DNA from: Desmonostoc vinosum HA7617-LM4
Lineage (GTDB): Bacteria; Cyanobacteriota; Cyanobacteriia; Cyanobacteriales; Nostocaceae
Length of the DNA stretch: 64,000 nucleotides
Direction of reading: 5' to 3'
NCBI GenBank assembly: GCA_019359515.1
Contig: JAHHHC010000029.1
Location: 1-64,000, forward strand
This document shows positions 36,349 through 45,108 of this stretch, piece after piece. The notes below the pieces were generated by a model, which saw only the letters and a program-made list of their open reading frames with translations, searched no databases and had not been told where the DNA came from. Position numbers and translations under genes: made by a program. Positions within the stretch are counted from its first letter, which is position 1, and each line of letters opens with the position of its first letter.

Positions 36349-37317
36349 TTATGGTTCAATTCCAGCTAGTTTGAGGGCATTACGAATCGGTGCTAGGTGA
36401 CTATTATGATCAATTTTCACCAATTCTGTAGAGTTGTACAAGTTACGTAACAGTTGGTTATTCTGTGACTGATTTAACTTGAGTAGAGCATTGATAATTT
36501 TTTCCCTTTGATCTGCTGGAACGTCGTCATCAATAGCAATTCCGTGGGCTGGAACGCCGGAAATTTTATATAAAACCCGTAGCTGATTCTTTTCTTCCGG
36601 GGTAATATACGGTGGGTTGAGTGCATATTCAGACACCACAGCCACATCTGCTTGATTACGGATAACAGCTTGTAAGGCTTTGCTGTAGTTACCACCATAG
36701 CTGACTTGACCAAAAAAACGATCCACGCGATCGCGACTTTCTACAAATCCTTGCTTAACTAATTCAGCCAAGGGGATAATAAAGCCCGAACCAGAAGTTG
36801 GGGATGTAAAAGCCATTCTTTTTCCCCGTAATTGTTCTAGGGTGGCTTTGGCTGAGTTTTGGGTTTTGAGAGGGCTATTTTTAGGAACAATAAATGTCGA
36901 ACTGTAAGTATATCTACCCGAATAATTAGAGCGTACCTCAGCTAAGTACAAACGAGCATTAGCCAATTGCTCTGCTTTTAAAGCTGGGCGACTACTCAAA
37001 AAAGCTATATCAGCCCGATTAGCTCTCAATGCTTCCACAGCGGCCGTATCATCGCCTACCTGCGCTTTAACAGGTCTTCCCAACTCTTGGGATAAAAATT
37101 TGGCTACAGCATCTGCTTTACTTTGCAAGTCCGTAGAATCAGCTCTGCTAGGAAAGACAATTACTAAATCTTGTTTTTGAGCAAGTAAGCGTGATGTCTG
37201 TTGATTAATAGTAGCATTGCCAAATGCTTGCATTCCGCTACCCGTACCAACCAGTAGACCCGTAAGCGCTACAAATGCCGCGCCAGCACCCAACAAGCCC
37301 TTTCTTCTCACACTCAT
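36349..37317 (-). CDS. phnD: Phosphonate/phosphite-type ABC transporter substrate-binding protein
   Basis: This 322-residue periplasmic protein has an N-terminal signal or anchor (residues 7-27, GLLGAGAAFVALTGLLVGTG). PhnD-family blocks follow: LVIVFPSRADSTDLQSKADA, RADIAFLSSRPALKAEQL, RGKRMAFTSPTSGSGFIIPL, FGQVSYGGNYSKALQAVIR and QADVAVVSEYAL. The signal has no clear lipobox cysteine. The first gene of the cluster sets its ligand specificity, which I cannot derive by eye. Its promoter lies in the 700-base repeat-rich spacer upstream. Phosphate starvation control would be expected; no Pho box could be confirmed. Confidence 0.85.
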   Translation of the reverse strand: MSVRRKGLLGAGAAFVALTGLLVGTGSGMQAFGNATINQQTSRLLAQKQDLVIVFPSRADSTDLQSKADAVAKFLSQELGRPVKAQVGDDTAAVEALRANRADIAFLSSRPALKAEQLANARLYLAEVRSNYSGRYTYSSTFIVPKNSPLKTQNSAKATLEQLRGKRMAFTSPTSGSGFIIPLAELVKQGFVESRDRVDRFFGQVSYGGNYSKALQAVIRNQADVAVVSEYALNPPYITPEEKNQLRVLYKISGVPAHGIAIDDDVPADQREKIINALLKLNQSQNNQLLRNLYNSTELVKIDHNSHLAPIRNALKLAGIEP

Positions 37318-37657
37318 TTGTAACTCTCCATTAGTATCTACACGTATTAGCTTTTTTGCAAATTAGTTTCAATTACTCTGTAAAAATATTTATATCTTTT
37401 AAGAGCAAAAGTCAATATATTAGTTAATATCAATTCAAAATTCGCGCATGAAGAAATCCAGATATAGCATGGGTTTCAAGGTTTATATTTGTCGCATTCT
37501 TTTTTCAAATTGGTATTATCTAGTATTATCTAGTGAATTGATGCGATCTTAAGAGCGTAAAGCTTATGGCATAGCTTCGCTCAGAGAAAAGTTTTGGGCG
37601 AATAATTCGCTACTACACAGGCAAAGTCCGCCTGCGCGGAAAACACGGAAAATCAAG

Positions 37658-37824
37658 AGACTTCTTGCAAAAATACTTGAACCGTCAGAGACTCAAGTCT
37701 CTGCCTAATAGCAAAAGTCCGTTGAAACGGACTAAAAATACTGTTATTAGTCGGTTGAAACCGACTTGAGTTATCAGCCAGAAAATAAATTTTCTGGCGA
37801 GTATCCGACTTTTGCAAGAGGTCT
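37658..37824. mobile_element. 167-bp MITE-like element with four tandem hairpins
   Basis: Imperfect 15-base inverted ends (AGACTTCTTGCAAAA at 37658-37672 and TTTTGCAAGAGGTCT at 37810-37824, one mismatch) enclose four perfect hairpins. These lie at 37687-37702, 37716-37733, 37749-37766 and 37778-37797. Two of them share the loop region GTTGAAAC with different but complementary arms. The linker CCTAATAGCAAAAGTC closely matches CTAATAGCTAAAGTC in the 24.2 kb element. No protein is encoded. The element sits in a spacer made of other dispersed repeats. Confidence 0.7.
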
Positions 37825-38020
37825 AAGGTCTTGAACCCACGGAGGTGGGTTTTGTCTGTGTAGACAAGCCAGTGCGTTGGGGAAACACTGCGTTGCGCGG
37901 GTTCCCCGCCTTGAAGCAAGTGTTGGCGGCTTTGCCGACTTGTAGACGCCCGGAGGGCGGCTTCCCACAGGGTAGCAACGGCGCGCGATTAGAAATCGCT
38001 TTTCAAACTGCCTCATTTCC
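37825..38020. repeat. Dispersed repeat cluster between nth and phnD
   Basis: This GC-rich stretch contains GTGCGTTGGGGAAACACTGC, GTTGCGCGGGTTCCCCGCC and GCCCGGAGGGCGGCTTCCC. These modules also occur, in variant form, near 4.18, 7.0 and 30.4 kb. Several overlapping frames in it are open on both strands because of its composition, but none resembles a protein. Upstream, at about 37551-37590, is a GCGTAAAGCTTATGGCATAG palindromic module. Confidence 0.7.
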
Positions 38021-38674
38021 TTACACAGAAGCCGCAGGACATAAATCAGCTAACTCACAAGCCACACAAGCAGGTGAACGTGCTTTACAAATAGCTCTAC
38101 CGTGATAAATTAGCCGAATTGACCAATTCTCCCAATCTGGTTGTGGCAATAGGGCTATTAAATCCTGTTCAATACGGATAGGGTCTGTGTGCTTGGTTAA
38201 ACCCAAGCGTTCACTCAGGCGTTTGACATGAGTATCAACCGTCACACCAGCATTAATTCCATAGGCATGAGCGAGGACTACATTTGCAGTTTTTCGGGCC
38301 ACACCTGGGAGCTTTAAGAGCTGCTCCATTTGATTAGGCACTACAGAGTTAAACTCGGTGACAATCATCCTACAGGCGGCTTGAATATTCTTGGCTTTAT
38401 TGCGGTAAAATCCTGTTGAACGCACCAAGTTTTCTAACTCTGATAAATCGGCGATCGCTAAACTAGCAGCATCCGGAAATTTACCAAACAAAGCTGGTGT
38501 CACTAGATTCACTCGCTCATCAGTACATTGAGCGGAGAGAATTGTAGCTACCAGCAATTGTACTGGTGTTGAGTAGTTGAGAGAGCAGGTTGCATCTGGA
38601 TAAAGACGCTTGAGACGAGCCAAAATTTCTACAGCTCGTTGCTTGTTAGATAAAGACTTACGAGTAGCACTCAC
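38021..38674 (-). CDS. nth: Endonuclease III (DNA glycosylase/AP lyase)
   Basis: Nth removes oxidised pyrimidines from DNA. The protein of about 217 residues has the helix-hairpin-helix LPGVARKTANVVLAHAYG, whose Lys is the catalytic lysine. The catalytic Asp lies in VTVDTHVKRLSERLGL. The C-terminal 4Fe-4S cluster motif is CKARSPACVACELADLC (C-x6-C-x2-C-x5-C). I prefer GTG 38674 as start (MSATRKSLSNK), because it overlaps the rseP stop codon by 4 bases (GTGA). The longer GTG 38695 would overlap rseP by 25 bases. The pair is almost certainly co-transcribed as rseP-nth. Confidence 0.93.
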   Translation of the reverse strand: MSATRKSLSNKQRAVEILARLKRLYPDATCSLNYSTPVQLLVATILSAQCTDERVNLVTPALFGKFPDAASLAIADLSELENLVRSTGFYRNKAKNIQAACRMIVTEFNSVVPNQMEQLLKLPGVARKTANVVLAHAYGINAGVTVDTHVKRLSERLGLTKHTDPIRIEQDLIALLPQPDWENWSIRLIYHGRAICKARSPACVACELADLCPAASV

Positions 38675-39768
38675 TGGAATAATTTTTGCACCCACTCCAA
38701 CTGGGTAGTTAATTGGGTAGTTTCTTTAACAATTAAAAAGATTCCTAACCCTAAGAGAATCACCAAACCAGTTTGCATAACGCTTTCTTGAATGCGATCA
38801 GGTAAGGGTTTACCGCGCAAACCTTCAATTACCAGAAAAGCCAGTTGTCCTCCATCCAAAGCTGGTAAAGGCAAAATATTGATGATTGCTAAGTTAATAC
38901 TGATTAAAGCCGCAAAGAACAATAAGCTGCCTGTGTCATTTTGGGCTATATTTGCACCAATTTCTACAATTTTAATTGGCCCGGCTACTTGAGAAGCCGT
39001 TTCCCCAAAGTTAGTAATCAGTTGTCCAAAACCTTTAAAAGTCATTGTGACAACGCGCTGAAATTCTAGGGCACCCAAATTCAAAGCGGCTATCGGATTT
39101 GTCACCCGATTACGCACAATTTTACCGTTGGGAGCCAGCCCAACACCAACACTACCGCCGCCGGGTTTCGCTTCTGGAATCACATTTACAGATAGCTTTT
39201 GGTCGCCACGGGCAATTTCTAATTGAATAGATTTACCTGGGTTACTTTTAATGATTTCCCTTAAAGCATCTATTTCTTGCAGTGATTTGCCAAATTGCTT
39301 TTGATCAGCTGCGAGGATGACATCTCCTTGTTTAATTCCGGCTTTGGCTGCTACGGAACTAACCTCTGGTGCCAACTGTTGAATTAATACCCCATTTTGA
39401 CTAGCTTGCCCTATGCCCACAAAGCTAACCTGCGCCACCAGTAATAAGTAAGCAAAGATTAAATTTGCTATCACTCCCGCACTGATGACGATCGCCCGGT
39501 CTAAAATTGGGCGGTTACGCAACAAATTAGGGTCATTAGGGGGAACATTGCTATCTGGTTCGTCATCGGGGAAACCAACAAAACCACCCAAAGGGAAGGC
39601 GCGGACAGCATACTCGGTTTGTGATCCTTGATACTTCCAAAGAACAGGGCCAAACCCCAAAGAAAAACGGTTAACGAGAATGCCTTGAGAACGTGCTGCA
39701 ACAAAGTGTCCCAACTCGTGTACCAAGATCAAAACAGCCAAGACTGCGATCGCTGCTAAAACTGACAT
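38671..39768 (-). CDS. rseP: Site-2 protease RseP (M50 intramembrane zinc metalloprotease)
   Basis: This 365-residue membrane protease has HELGH (His17-His21) in the first membrane helix. The GFPLGGFVGFP segment, a PDZ domain (about 120-205, with GIKQGDVILAADQK), and the second zinc motif LPLPALDGGQ (LDGG at 304-307) complete the S2P layout. S2P enzymes cut membrane-bound anti-sigma factors or other regulators in the bilayer. It has a single PDZ domain, unlike the two in E. coli RseP, as is usual in cyanobacteria. Downstream, nth overlaps by 4 bases. Confidence 0.93.
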   Translation of the reverse strand: MSVLAAIAVLAVLILVHELGHFVAARSQGILVNRFSLGFGPVLWKYQGSQTEYAVRAFPLGGFVGFPDDEPDSNVPPNDPNLLRNRPILDRAIVISAGVIANLIFAYLLLVAQVSFVGIGQASQNGVLIQQLAPEVSSVAAKAGIKQGDVILAADQKQFGKSLQEIDALREIIKSNPGKSIQLEIARGDQKLSVNVIPEAKPGGGSVGVGLAPNGKIVRNRVTNPIAALNLGALEFQRVVTMTFKGFGQLITNFGETASQVAGPIKIVEIGANIAQNDTGSLLFFAALISINLAIINILPLPALDGGQLAFLVIEGLRGKPLPDRIQESVMQTGLVILLGLGIFLIVKETTQLTTQLEWVQKLFQ

Positions 39769-39835
39769 AGAGTAAATTTAGTGAATATATTCAGCTAGAT
39801 ACTTATCTTTATTCTAATTGGGCGTCAGGTATGGG

Positions 39836-40028
39836 AGTGGGGAGTAGGGAGTAGGGAGTAGGGAGTAGGGAGTAGGGAAGATGAGGGAGAAATTTTCTCC
39901 GCGTCCCCGCGTCCCCAGTCCCCAGTCCCCAGTCCCCAGTCCCCAGTCCCCAGTCCCCAGTCCCCAGTCCCCAGTCCCCAGTCCCCAGTCCCCAGTCCCC
40001 AGTCCCCAGTCCCCAGTCCCCAGTCCCC
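39836..40028. repeat. GGGAGTA and TCCCCAG heptamer arrays abutting serS
   Basis: About six copies of GGGAGTA/TAGGGAG (39836-39880) are followed by about sixteen copies of TCCCCAG (39914-40027). On the serS strand the array reads GGGGACT repeated, beginning directly after the serS TGA codon with no intervening base. It is the fourth site of this heptamer in the window. There is no sign of an independent terminator for serS. Confidence 0.92.
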
Positions 40029-41309
40029 TCACAACACCTCACGTCCTAAAAAAGGTTGCAGCGCTTCTGGTATCCGCACTGTCCCGTCTGGTTGTTGATA
40101 GTTTTCTAAAATCGCTGCCATTGTTCGTCCTACCGCCAAGCCAGAACCGTTAAGGGTATGCACAAACTGTGTACCTTTCTTACCCGCCTCTTTGAAGCGA
40201 ATGTCACCCCGTCGTGCTTGGAAATCCATGATATTAGAACAACTAGAGATTTCGCGATATTTTCTCGAAGAAGGTAGCCAAACCTCCAAATCATAGGTTT
40301 TGGCAGAGGCAAATCCCAAATCCCCACTGCATAAATTTATGACTCGATAAGGCAACTGCAACGCCTGTAAAATTGCTTCGACATTCCCCACCAATTTTTC
40401 TAGTTCCTCAAAAGAAGTGCTGGGATGGACAAACTTGACTAACTCAACTTTGTTAAATTGATGCAAGCGAATTAATCCCCGCATATCACGCCCATAACTA
40501 CCAGCCTCACGACGAAAACAAGGGGTATAAGCACAGTAGTAGATGGGTAAGTCTTCCGCAGCGAGAATCTCCTGACGGTAGAGGTTGGTAACGGGAACTT
40601 CTGCTGTCGGAATCAGCCATAAGTCATCATCAGCACATTTAAAGCTTTCTTCGGCAAACTTGGGTAACTGACCAGTCGCTGTGAGAGACTCAGTATTAAC
40701 TAACAGGGGTGGACTAACTTCCACATATCCAGCTTGAGTCTGGAGAGTCAGCATAAACTGAATTAATGCTCTCTCTAAGGCTGCACCAGCTCCTACTAAG
40801 GTAACAAAGCGACTTTGGGCAACTTTGACAGCTCGCTCAACATTGAGAATACCCAACTTTTCGCCAATTTCCCAATGGGGGAGAATATTCGGGTTCTGGG
40901 GTATGTACTCATCACCCCAGCGACGCACCTCGACGTTTTCCTCTTCATTTTTACCAACGGGTGTGGAGTCGCTGGGCAAATTGGGGAGTGCAAGTACAAG
41001 TTTTTCTATTTCGGCTTTGAGGATTTTTTCTTGTGGTTCTAGTTCGCTTAATGTAGCTTTGATGGAGTTCCCCTCATCCCGCAAAGCTTGAATTTCTGGA
41101 GATTGAGAGTCAACACCAGATTTAATTTTCTGTCCGACTGTTTTACCGATTTCATTGCTACGGGCTTGGAGTTGGCTACGTGTTCCCTCTAACTCTCGCT
41201 GTTGACGATCTAATTGCAATATCGGTTGAATATCGTATTTACCATTACGACTATTCAACAGTTCTTGAACTAATTGTGGATTTTCCCGTATTTGCTTAAT
41301 ATCCAACAC
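40029..41309 (-). CDS. serS: Seryl-tRNA synthetase
   Basis: This 426-residue class II synthetase charges tRNA-Ser. The N-terminal coiled-coil arm (about 30-105, [18 protein letters not shown]) binds the tRNA long variable arm. Motif 2 is [20 protein letters not shown] and [11 protein letters not shown]. Motif 3 is [16 protein letters not shown]. Serine-binding residues lie in the TAEVPVTN block. Start [10 protein letters not shown] and length are typical. The stop codon is immediately followed by a GGGGACT array, so the 3' UTR has been replaced by repeat. Confidence 0.97.
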   Translation of the reverse strand: MLDIKQIRENPQLVQELLNSRNGKYDIQPILQLDRQQRELEGTRSQLQARSNEIGKTVGQKIKSGVDSQSPEIQALRDEGNSIKATLSELEPQEKILKAEIEKLVLALPNLPSDSTPVGKNEEENVEVRRWGDEYIPQNPNILPHWEIGEKLGILNVERAVKVAQSRFVTLVGAGAALERALIQFMLTLQTQAGYVEVSPPLLVNTESLTATGQLPKFAEESFKCADDDLWLIPTAEVPVTNLYRQEILAAEDLPIYYCAYTPCFRREAGSYGRDMRGLIRLHQFNKVELVKFVHPSTSFEELEKLVGNVEAILQALQLPYRVINLCSGDLGFASAKTYDLEVWLPSSRKYREISSCSNIMDFQARRGDIRFKEAGKKGTQFVHTLNGSGLAVGRTMAAILENYQQPDGTVRIPEALQPFLGREVL

Positions 41310-41531
41310 AGATTTTTCTCTATACTTTATAGTCTTTTTGCTAATACAGATAACCTATAAGCATTCAGCATATAGCAATTTTGGCTTGCTATGACTGGAA
41401 AAACCAAGTTTGTTAGCAAAATCGACCTTAACTGAGTACAAAAATTTAGCCCTGGTATTAATACCACGGCTATAAAAATAACTACAGCATATTGGAAATA
41501 AATTAAGTACAAGTTTTCAGAGAAAAGTTTA

Positions 41532-41612
41532 TAAGCTAAAAAACATCTAAATTACATAATCAAATTAAATAAAACTCTTGTGGGGTGGGCATCTTGCCCG
41601 CCCTAATTATGC
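41532..41612. repeat. 81-bp dispersed repeat, copy B
   Basis: This is identical over 81 bases to 30011-30091 and in the same orientation, ending in the GGGTGGGCA/TGCCCGCCC hairpin. It lies immediately downstream of the small membrane-protein gene that ends at 41616, on the opposite strand. Copy A lies downstream of the second TspO gene on the same strand, so orientation relative to the neighbouring gene differs. Confidence 0.85.
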
Positions 41613-41615
41613 GAA

Positions 41616-41948
41616 TCAATTTGAAAGTTCTGTAACTTCTGTTGTCGAAGTACTTTGAGTCATAATCGCTACAGGGTCGCTGTGACCATTATTACCATTA
41701 TTGTTAGCAGATGCGATCGTACTTGTAGTCAAGGTCATTTGCTCCTTGTCGTCTTTAGATTGTGTCGGTGAAGGTAGCCAGTATGCAAGTACACTTGATA
41801 ACCCACCCCAGTAAAGTGCAATATTCTCTTTATCCCTTGTCAAGCCAATCTGTAATACACATAGCCCCAAGACGATCGCACTAAACAAAACTTGTATACT
41901 AAACTTCCACGCTTCTGCATCAAATCTACCTGATTGTCGATTTCCCAT
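41616..41948 (-). CDS. Small two-helix membrane protein, unknown function
   Basis: This 110-residue protein has two predicted membrane segments (about 15-33 and 44-58) and a polar, Thr/Ser/Asn-rich C-terminal tail from about 60 onwards. The N-terminus MGNRQSGRFDAEAWKFSIQV is charged and probably cytoplasmic. I do not recognise a family. The coding look of the N-terminal 60 residues and a free-standing ATG support a real gene. The tail has low-complexity composition. An 81-bp repeat lies 4 bases past its stop codon. Confidence 0.5.
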   Translation of the reverse strand: MGNRQSGRFDAEAWKFSIQVLFSAIVLGLCVLQIGLTRDKENIALYWGGLSSVLAYWLPSPTQSKDDKEQMTLTTSTIASANNNGNNGHSDPVAIMTQSTSTTEVTELSN

Positions 41949-42166
41949 AATCTCAAACTTCCAGACAATATCAATAATTTACTCCTGTGTTAGTTTTAAC
42001 ATCATTCATTAGCAGGTTGTTTTTTTTTCATAACTATGCATACTAGGTTGGCTAATTGATCTATAGCCGTAGTTACATAGGCTAGGGACAGTGTTGATTA
42101 CTCAAAGCCATACTCAGCACTCAGCAGTTTGCTACAGAGAAGAATTTTCTCCCCACTCCCCACTCC

Positions 42167-42748
42167 CTACTCCCTACGATTAATGCGATTCAGTAACCAA
42201 AGTGACGCTACAAGCCCTGCAAAGTGTGCTTGTAGTGTTTGGATGTTTGCCAACACTACAAACATATCCAAACCACTGATAATCGCTTGATTAGCTTGTG
42301 GAGAAAATATAAATTGACCTTGAGATAAAGCCCTAAGTGTGAAACTACCTACTATCGCTTGTGCCCCTAAAAGAGTTAATAGTATTCCTACCAAATTTAC
42401 CCACAACCCTAAACGTAATACTTGCACACTCTCGCTTTTACGGGGGCGGTTGCTGGGATTAGAAGATTGCAATTGGTTGCCAATTCTGGTGTAGCGATAA
42501 GCCAAATAAATGCCTGCACCCAATGCCAGGAGTCCACCTATTTCTAATAAAATACCAAAACCCGTTCCTGCATTACTACCAGGCCCACTAGGATTCCGAC
42601 TAAAAAGGCTGTTCGCTAGCAAAATCACACCAGAAACTACACCTAAGGATAATTGAATCCAAAAGCTAATCCAACCGATGAGGCGAAATGTTTGGGCAAT
42701 TGCCCGGAGAGTCGAAGAAGACGAAGAGGTGTCAGGGGTTTGCGACAT
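42167..42748 (-). CDS. DUF3611 family membrane protein (copy 2)
   Basis: This protein of about 193 residues has four membrane segments and is a paralogue of 28057-28638. Shared blocks are RLIGWISFWIQLSLGVVSGV, a central YLAYRYTRIGNQL, LGLWVNLVGILLTLLGAQA and the terminal VVLANIQTLQAHFAGLVASL. I place the start at ATG 42748 (MSQTPDTSS); a TTG at 42760 gives four extra residues. The N-terminus is Ser-rich. Family function is unknown. The two copies differ clearly, so both are probably old paralogues. Confidence 0.8.
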   Translation of the reverse strand: MSQTPDTSSSSSTLRAIAQTFRLIGWISFWIQLSLGVVSGVILLANSLFSRNPSGPGSNAGTGFGILLEIGGLLALGAGIYLAYRYTRIGNQLQSSNPSNRPRKSESVQVLRLGLWVNLVGILLTLLGAQAIVGSFTLRALSQGQFIFSPQANQAIISGLDMFVVLANIQTLQAHFAGLVASLWLLNRINRRE

Positions 42749-42760
42749 ACTGCTCACCAA

Positions 42761-43299
42761 AGTGCTTGGTGCTTAATAAATTTACCATCACACTTATCAG
42801 ATTAAATCAGGTATCTCAAGTCCAAAACCTCAGTACTCAATCATTGCTTAAGTGTGTCCACAGGGATTAAAGTTTTAATCTAGACATCTTACTTAGCTGA
42901 TTTTTCTGGGGTCTGTATTGGCAAAATCACAGGTGAACTAAGTGTTTATTAAGTTTTACAGACAAAAAGGCATTTTACCTGTAAAATTCTTTCGATGCTA
43001 TTTTATGCTTAAGCAGTTCTAACCAGTTCAGCATCACTAACAGTAAGGCTCTGGCATTGCCACTGTCTCATAGCTCCTCACCGCATTGTATCGAGCTTGG
43101 GTACGAAGGAATACAATGCTTTGTGCCTCTAAACTCATAAACCTGTTCCACAACTCAAGGGATGTGGGCAATTATTTAAGTTGATGTTCTGGAAATACAG
43201 CCTAGTAACAATATATACTTACTCTTAAGAGTACTTTTGTATACATAACACTCTGGTTGTAGAGTTTACCTAAGGTATTTTTTTAGCCATTCACTAACC
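42761..43299. other. 539-base spacer, no gene seen
   Basis: This AT-rich divergent spacer lies between the DUF3611 gene and the PadR-like gene. It contains no convincing coding frame. Promoters for both genes must lie here. An imperfect direct repeat (ACTCTTAAGAGTACTTTT region, 43221-43238) includes the palindrome ACTCTTAAGAGT about 70 bases before the regulator's start codon and is a possible operator. Confidence 0.45.
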
Positions 43300-43650
43300 A
43301 TGAAACTTGAGGATATATATCAATTCTTTGAGAATCCTCCGCCAACTTACCTCTGTCAAGAACTAGCAGTGTGTTACATACTGTATGTTTTACTACAAGA
43401 AGGTGAATCTTACGGAACTGAGTTGATCCAACGATTAGAAACTGAGTATCCTACCTATAGGCTTTCCGATACCGTGCTGTACAGTGCGATTAAGTTTCTC
43501 GAAGACCATAAAGCAATTACTGGATATTGGAAGAAACTCGAAGGGCGAGGACGCCCCAGACGGATGTATCAAATTTCTGTTGAGTGGCAACTGCAATCGC
43601 AGGAACTATCTCGTCTTTGGCAAGATTACATCAGCCAAAGGACAAAGTGA
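43300..43650 (+). CDS. PadR-family transcriptional regulator
   Basis: This 116-residue winged-helix protein contains LYVLLQEGESYGTELIQRLE (helices 1-2), YRLSDTVLYSAIKFLEDHKA (recognition helix region) and the wing GYWKKLEGRGRPRRMYQIS. This is the standard PadR pattern of 'short, wing RGRPR.Y'. PadR proteins repress genes in response to small molecules or stress. It lacks the long C-terminal dimerisation helix of larger PadRs and resembles subfamily 2. A palindrome upstream (ACTCTTAAGAGT) could be its autoregulatory site. The nearest downstream gene is 300 bases away, so its target is not clear. Confidence 0.85.
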   Translation: MKLEDIYQFFENPPPTYLCQELAVCYILYVLLQEGESYGTELIQRLETEYPTYRLSDTVLYSAIKFLEDHKAITGYWKKLEGRGRPRRMYQISVEWQLQSQELSRLWQDYISQRTK

Positions 43651-43950
43651 TGGGATTGGGGATTAGGGATTGGGGATTTAAGAAGAGTTTTTCTTTGTCT
43701 TTAGTCCCTAATAACCGATACTAACCAAGGGGCTAGAAAAGTAGGTTCGTAATTCGTAATGACGCTCGAGGACTCGCTACCGCTTCGCTAACGTAATTCG
43801 TAATTCAGATATGGTCTGGGTTTCGGGGTTTGAATGTGTTGCCGGATTTTAGAGAATTGGTATTGAACTTCTTTCCCTAGTTCCTAGCCTCTATTCCTTG
43901 GTTTCTTTTAAAATGAATAGGTTTCCTCTGTCAAAAAGTAACAATTAGTT
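43651..43950. repeat. Spacer with repeat fragments
   Basis: This holds a short GGGGATTGGGGATTAGGGATT tract, then TAATTCG heptamers and the GACTCGCTACCGCTTCGCTA module that also occurs near 20.11 kb. The last 50 bases are the AT-rich upstream region of the complex C assembly gene. No gene is present. Confidence 0.6.
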
Positions 43951-44481
43951 ATGGATAATGCTGTTCTGCCATCAACGTTGCTGTTAACTTTGTTGTTATT
44001 AGTTGGGCTATTTTTCTTCATTCGTGCCTCGACTAAAGACCGCACAGAAACAGTGCAGCTGCAATCTGAGCAAGATGAAGCTATTTTAATGTCTCAATTA
44101 AAGGAATATTTTCGTTTGCGCTCTTATCAAGTAGCAGCGGTAGACACAGAACAGAACAAAGTCACTTTTGAAGGTTTTGTTAGACCTAGTTGGTTCTTAG
44201 CTGTCTTTTTGTCACTATTAACAGCTGTTGGTCTGGTTTGTCTATCTTTGGTTGTGTCTTTACTTTTTCCCAACCTGAGTAGCGTTTCTTTTCTTATGAT
44301 ACTGCTATCACCTTTGAGCGGTCTATTTTACTGGAAAAAGGCTGGAAGACTTGAGAAAGTGTTGCTCAAATTAGAAGCAATTCAAAGCGAACAACACTCT
44401 CCAAGTAAAATTACTGTTATGGCCCATCGAGATGAACTCATTGAGTTACAGAGGGCACTGCCATTAAAGACAATTAGATAG
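43951..44481 (+). CDS. Cofactor assembly of complex C subunit B (CCB2/CCB4-type, DUF2930)
   Basis: This 176-residue protein has an N-terminal membrane helix (about 6-24). A soluble segment carries EDEAILMSQLKEYFRLRSYQ-like sequence, two central hydrophobic helices follow (about 86-130), and it ends in a C-terminal soluble tail with LEAIQSEQ. It matches my memory of cyanobacterial proteins annotated as complex C subunit B assembly factors. These help attach heme c(i) covalently to cytochrome b6 of the b6f complex in thylakoids. The assignment is by overall look and not by a catalytic motif. It is monocistronic. Confidence 0.65.
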   Translation: MDNAVLPSTLLLTLLLLVGLFFFIRASTKDRTETVQLQSEQDEAILMSQLKEYFRLRSYQVAAVDTEQNKVTFEGFVRPSWFLAVFLSLLTAVGLVCLSLVVSLLFPNLSSVSFLMILLSPLSGLFYWKKAGRLEKVLLKLEAIQSEQHSPSKITVMAHRDELIELQRALPLKTIR

Positions 44482-45108
44482 ATGATTGTTTTTACGACTA
44501 TCTTTGAGCCAAAAATTTAAACTTGTGAGCTACTTTTTAAGTAATAGATATTGACATATTCCCCCGTTTAGAAAACGGCGGATTCTGGGGTCAAACAATT
44601 ATTGCAGGCGTAGCCCGTCTTATATCATCTAACCCGATGGACAATGCCCTGCCCATTAGTTCAATCATACCACCGAATAAATTCGGTTATTCGCTTATAT
44701 CCCCATGAATGACGCTTTCTTTACGCATCACGACTCGCAAGGAGCAAGAAATAATTGCTGGTGCTTTAATGTTTAGTTTTCCCCACGATTTATGTCGTAG
44801 GGAAAAATTGTGGATGTTCTGACAGAGTTGCATTTACCAATCTATCCAGAGCAGAACGCAACTTCACTGGCGTACCTGGATGTGCTTGGCTCTTTTTTTA
44901 CTCCCTTCTGCATCATTAGACTAGCAACCATCTCATATAGCCTTGTGTGGTTTGAGATTAGTTGATTTTCCAATTGCTTTGGACTAGCCTTGCTGGCAAA
45001 TTCAGTTACAAGCTAAAAAAAAAAAGAAAATTTTGCATAAACTGATCAGTTTTGCCAGTTAATGATTATCAGAAGGTACTTCTATTGCGTGAGATGATCA
45101 CTCGTGGA
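44482..45108. other. 627-base spacer with IS200/IS605-type end hairpin, no intact gene
   Basis: Near 44560-44600, GACATATTCCCCCGTTTAGA continues to AAACGGCGGATTCTGGGG and folds into a CCGTTT/AAACGG hairpin. This resembles ends of IS605-type elements. The stretch to about 45000 has interrupted minus-strand frames, and I could not match it to TnpB with confidence. It may be a decayed transposon. A polyA tract at 45016-45025 precedes the convergent DUF3155 gene. Confidence 0.45.

Noticed and set aside
28057-42748. The two DUF3611 genes and the two 81-bp repeats as one segmental duplication
   Set aside because: The DUF3611 copies differ clearly while the 81-bp repeats are identical. Their order and spacing relative to each other also differ.
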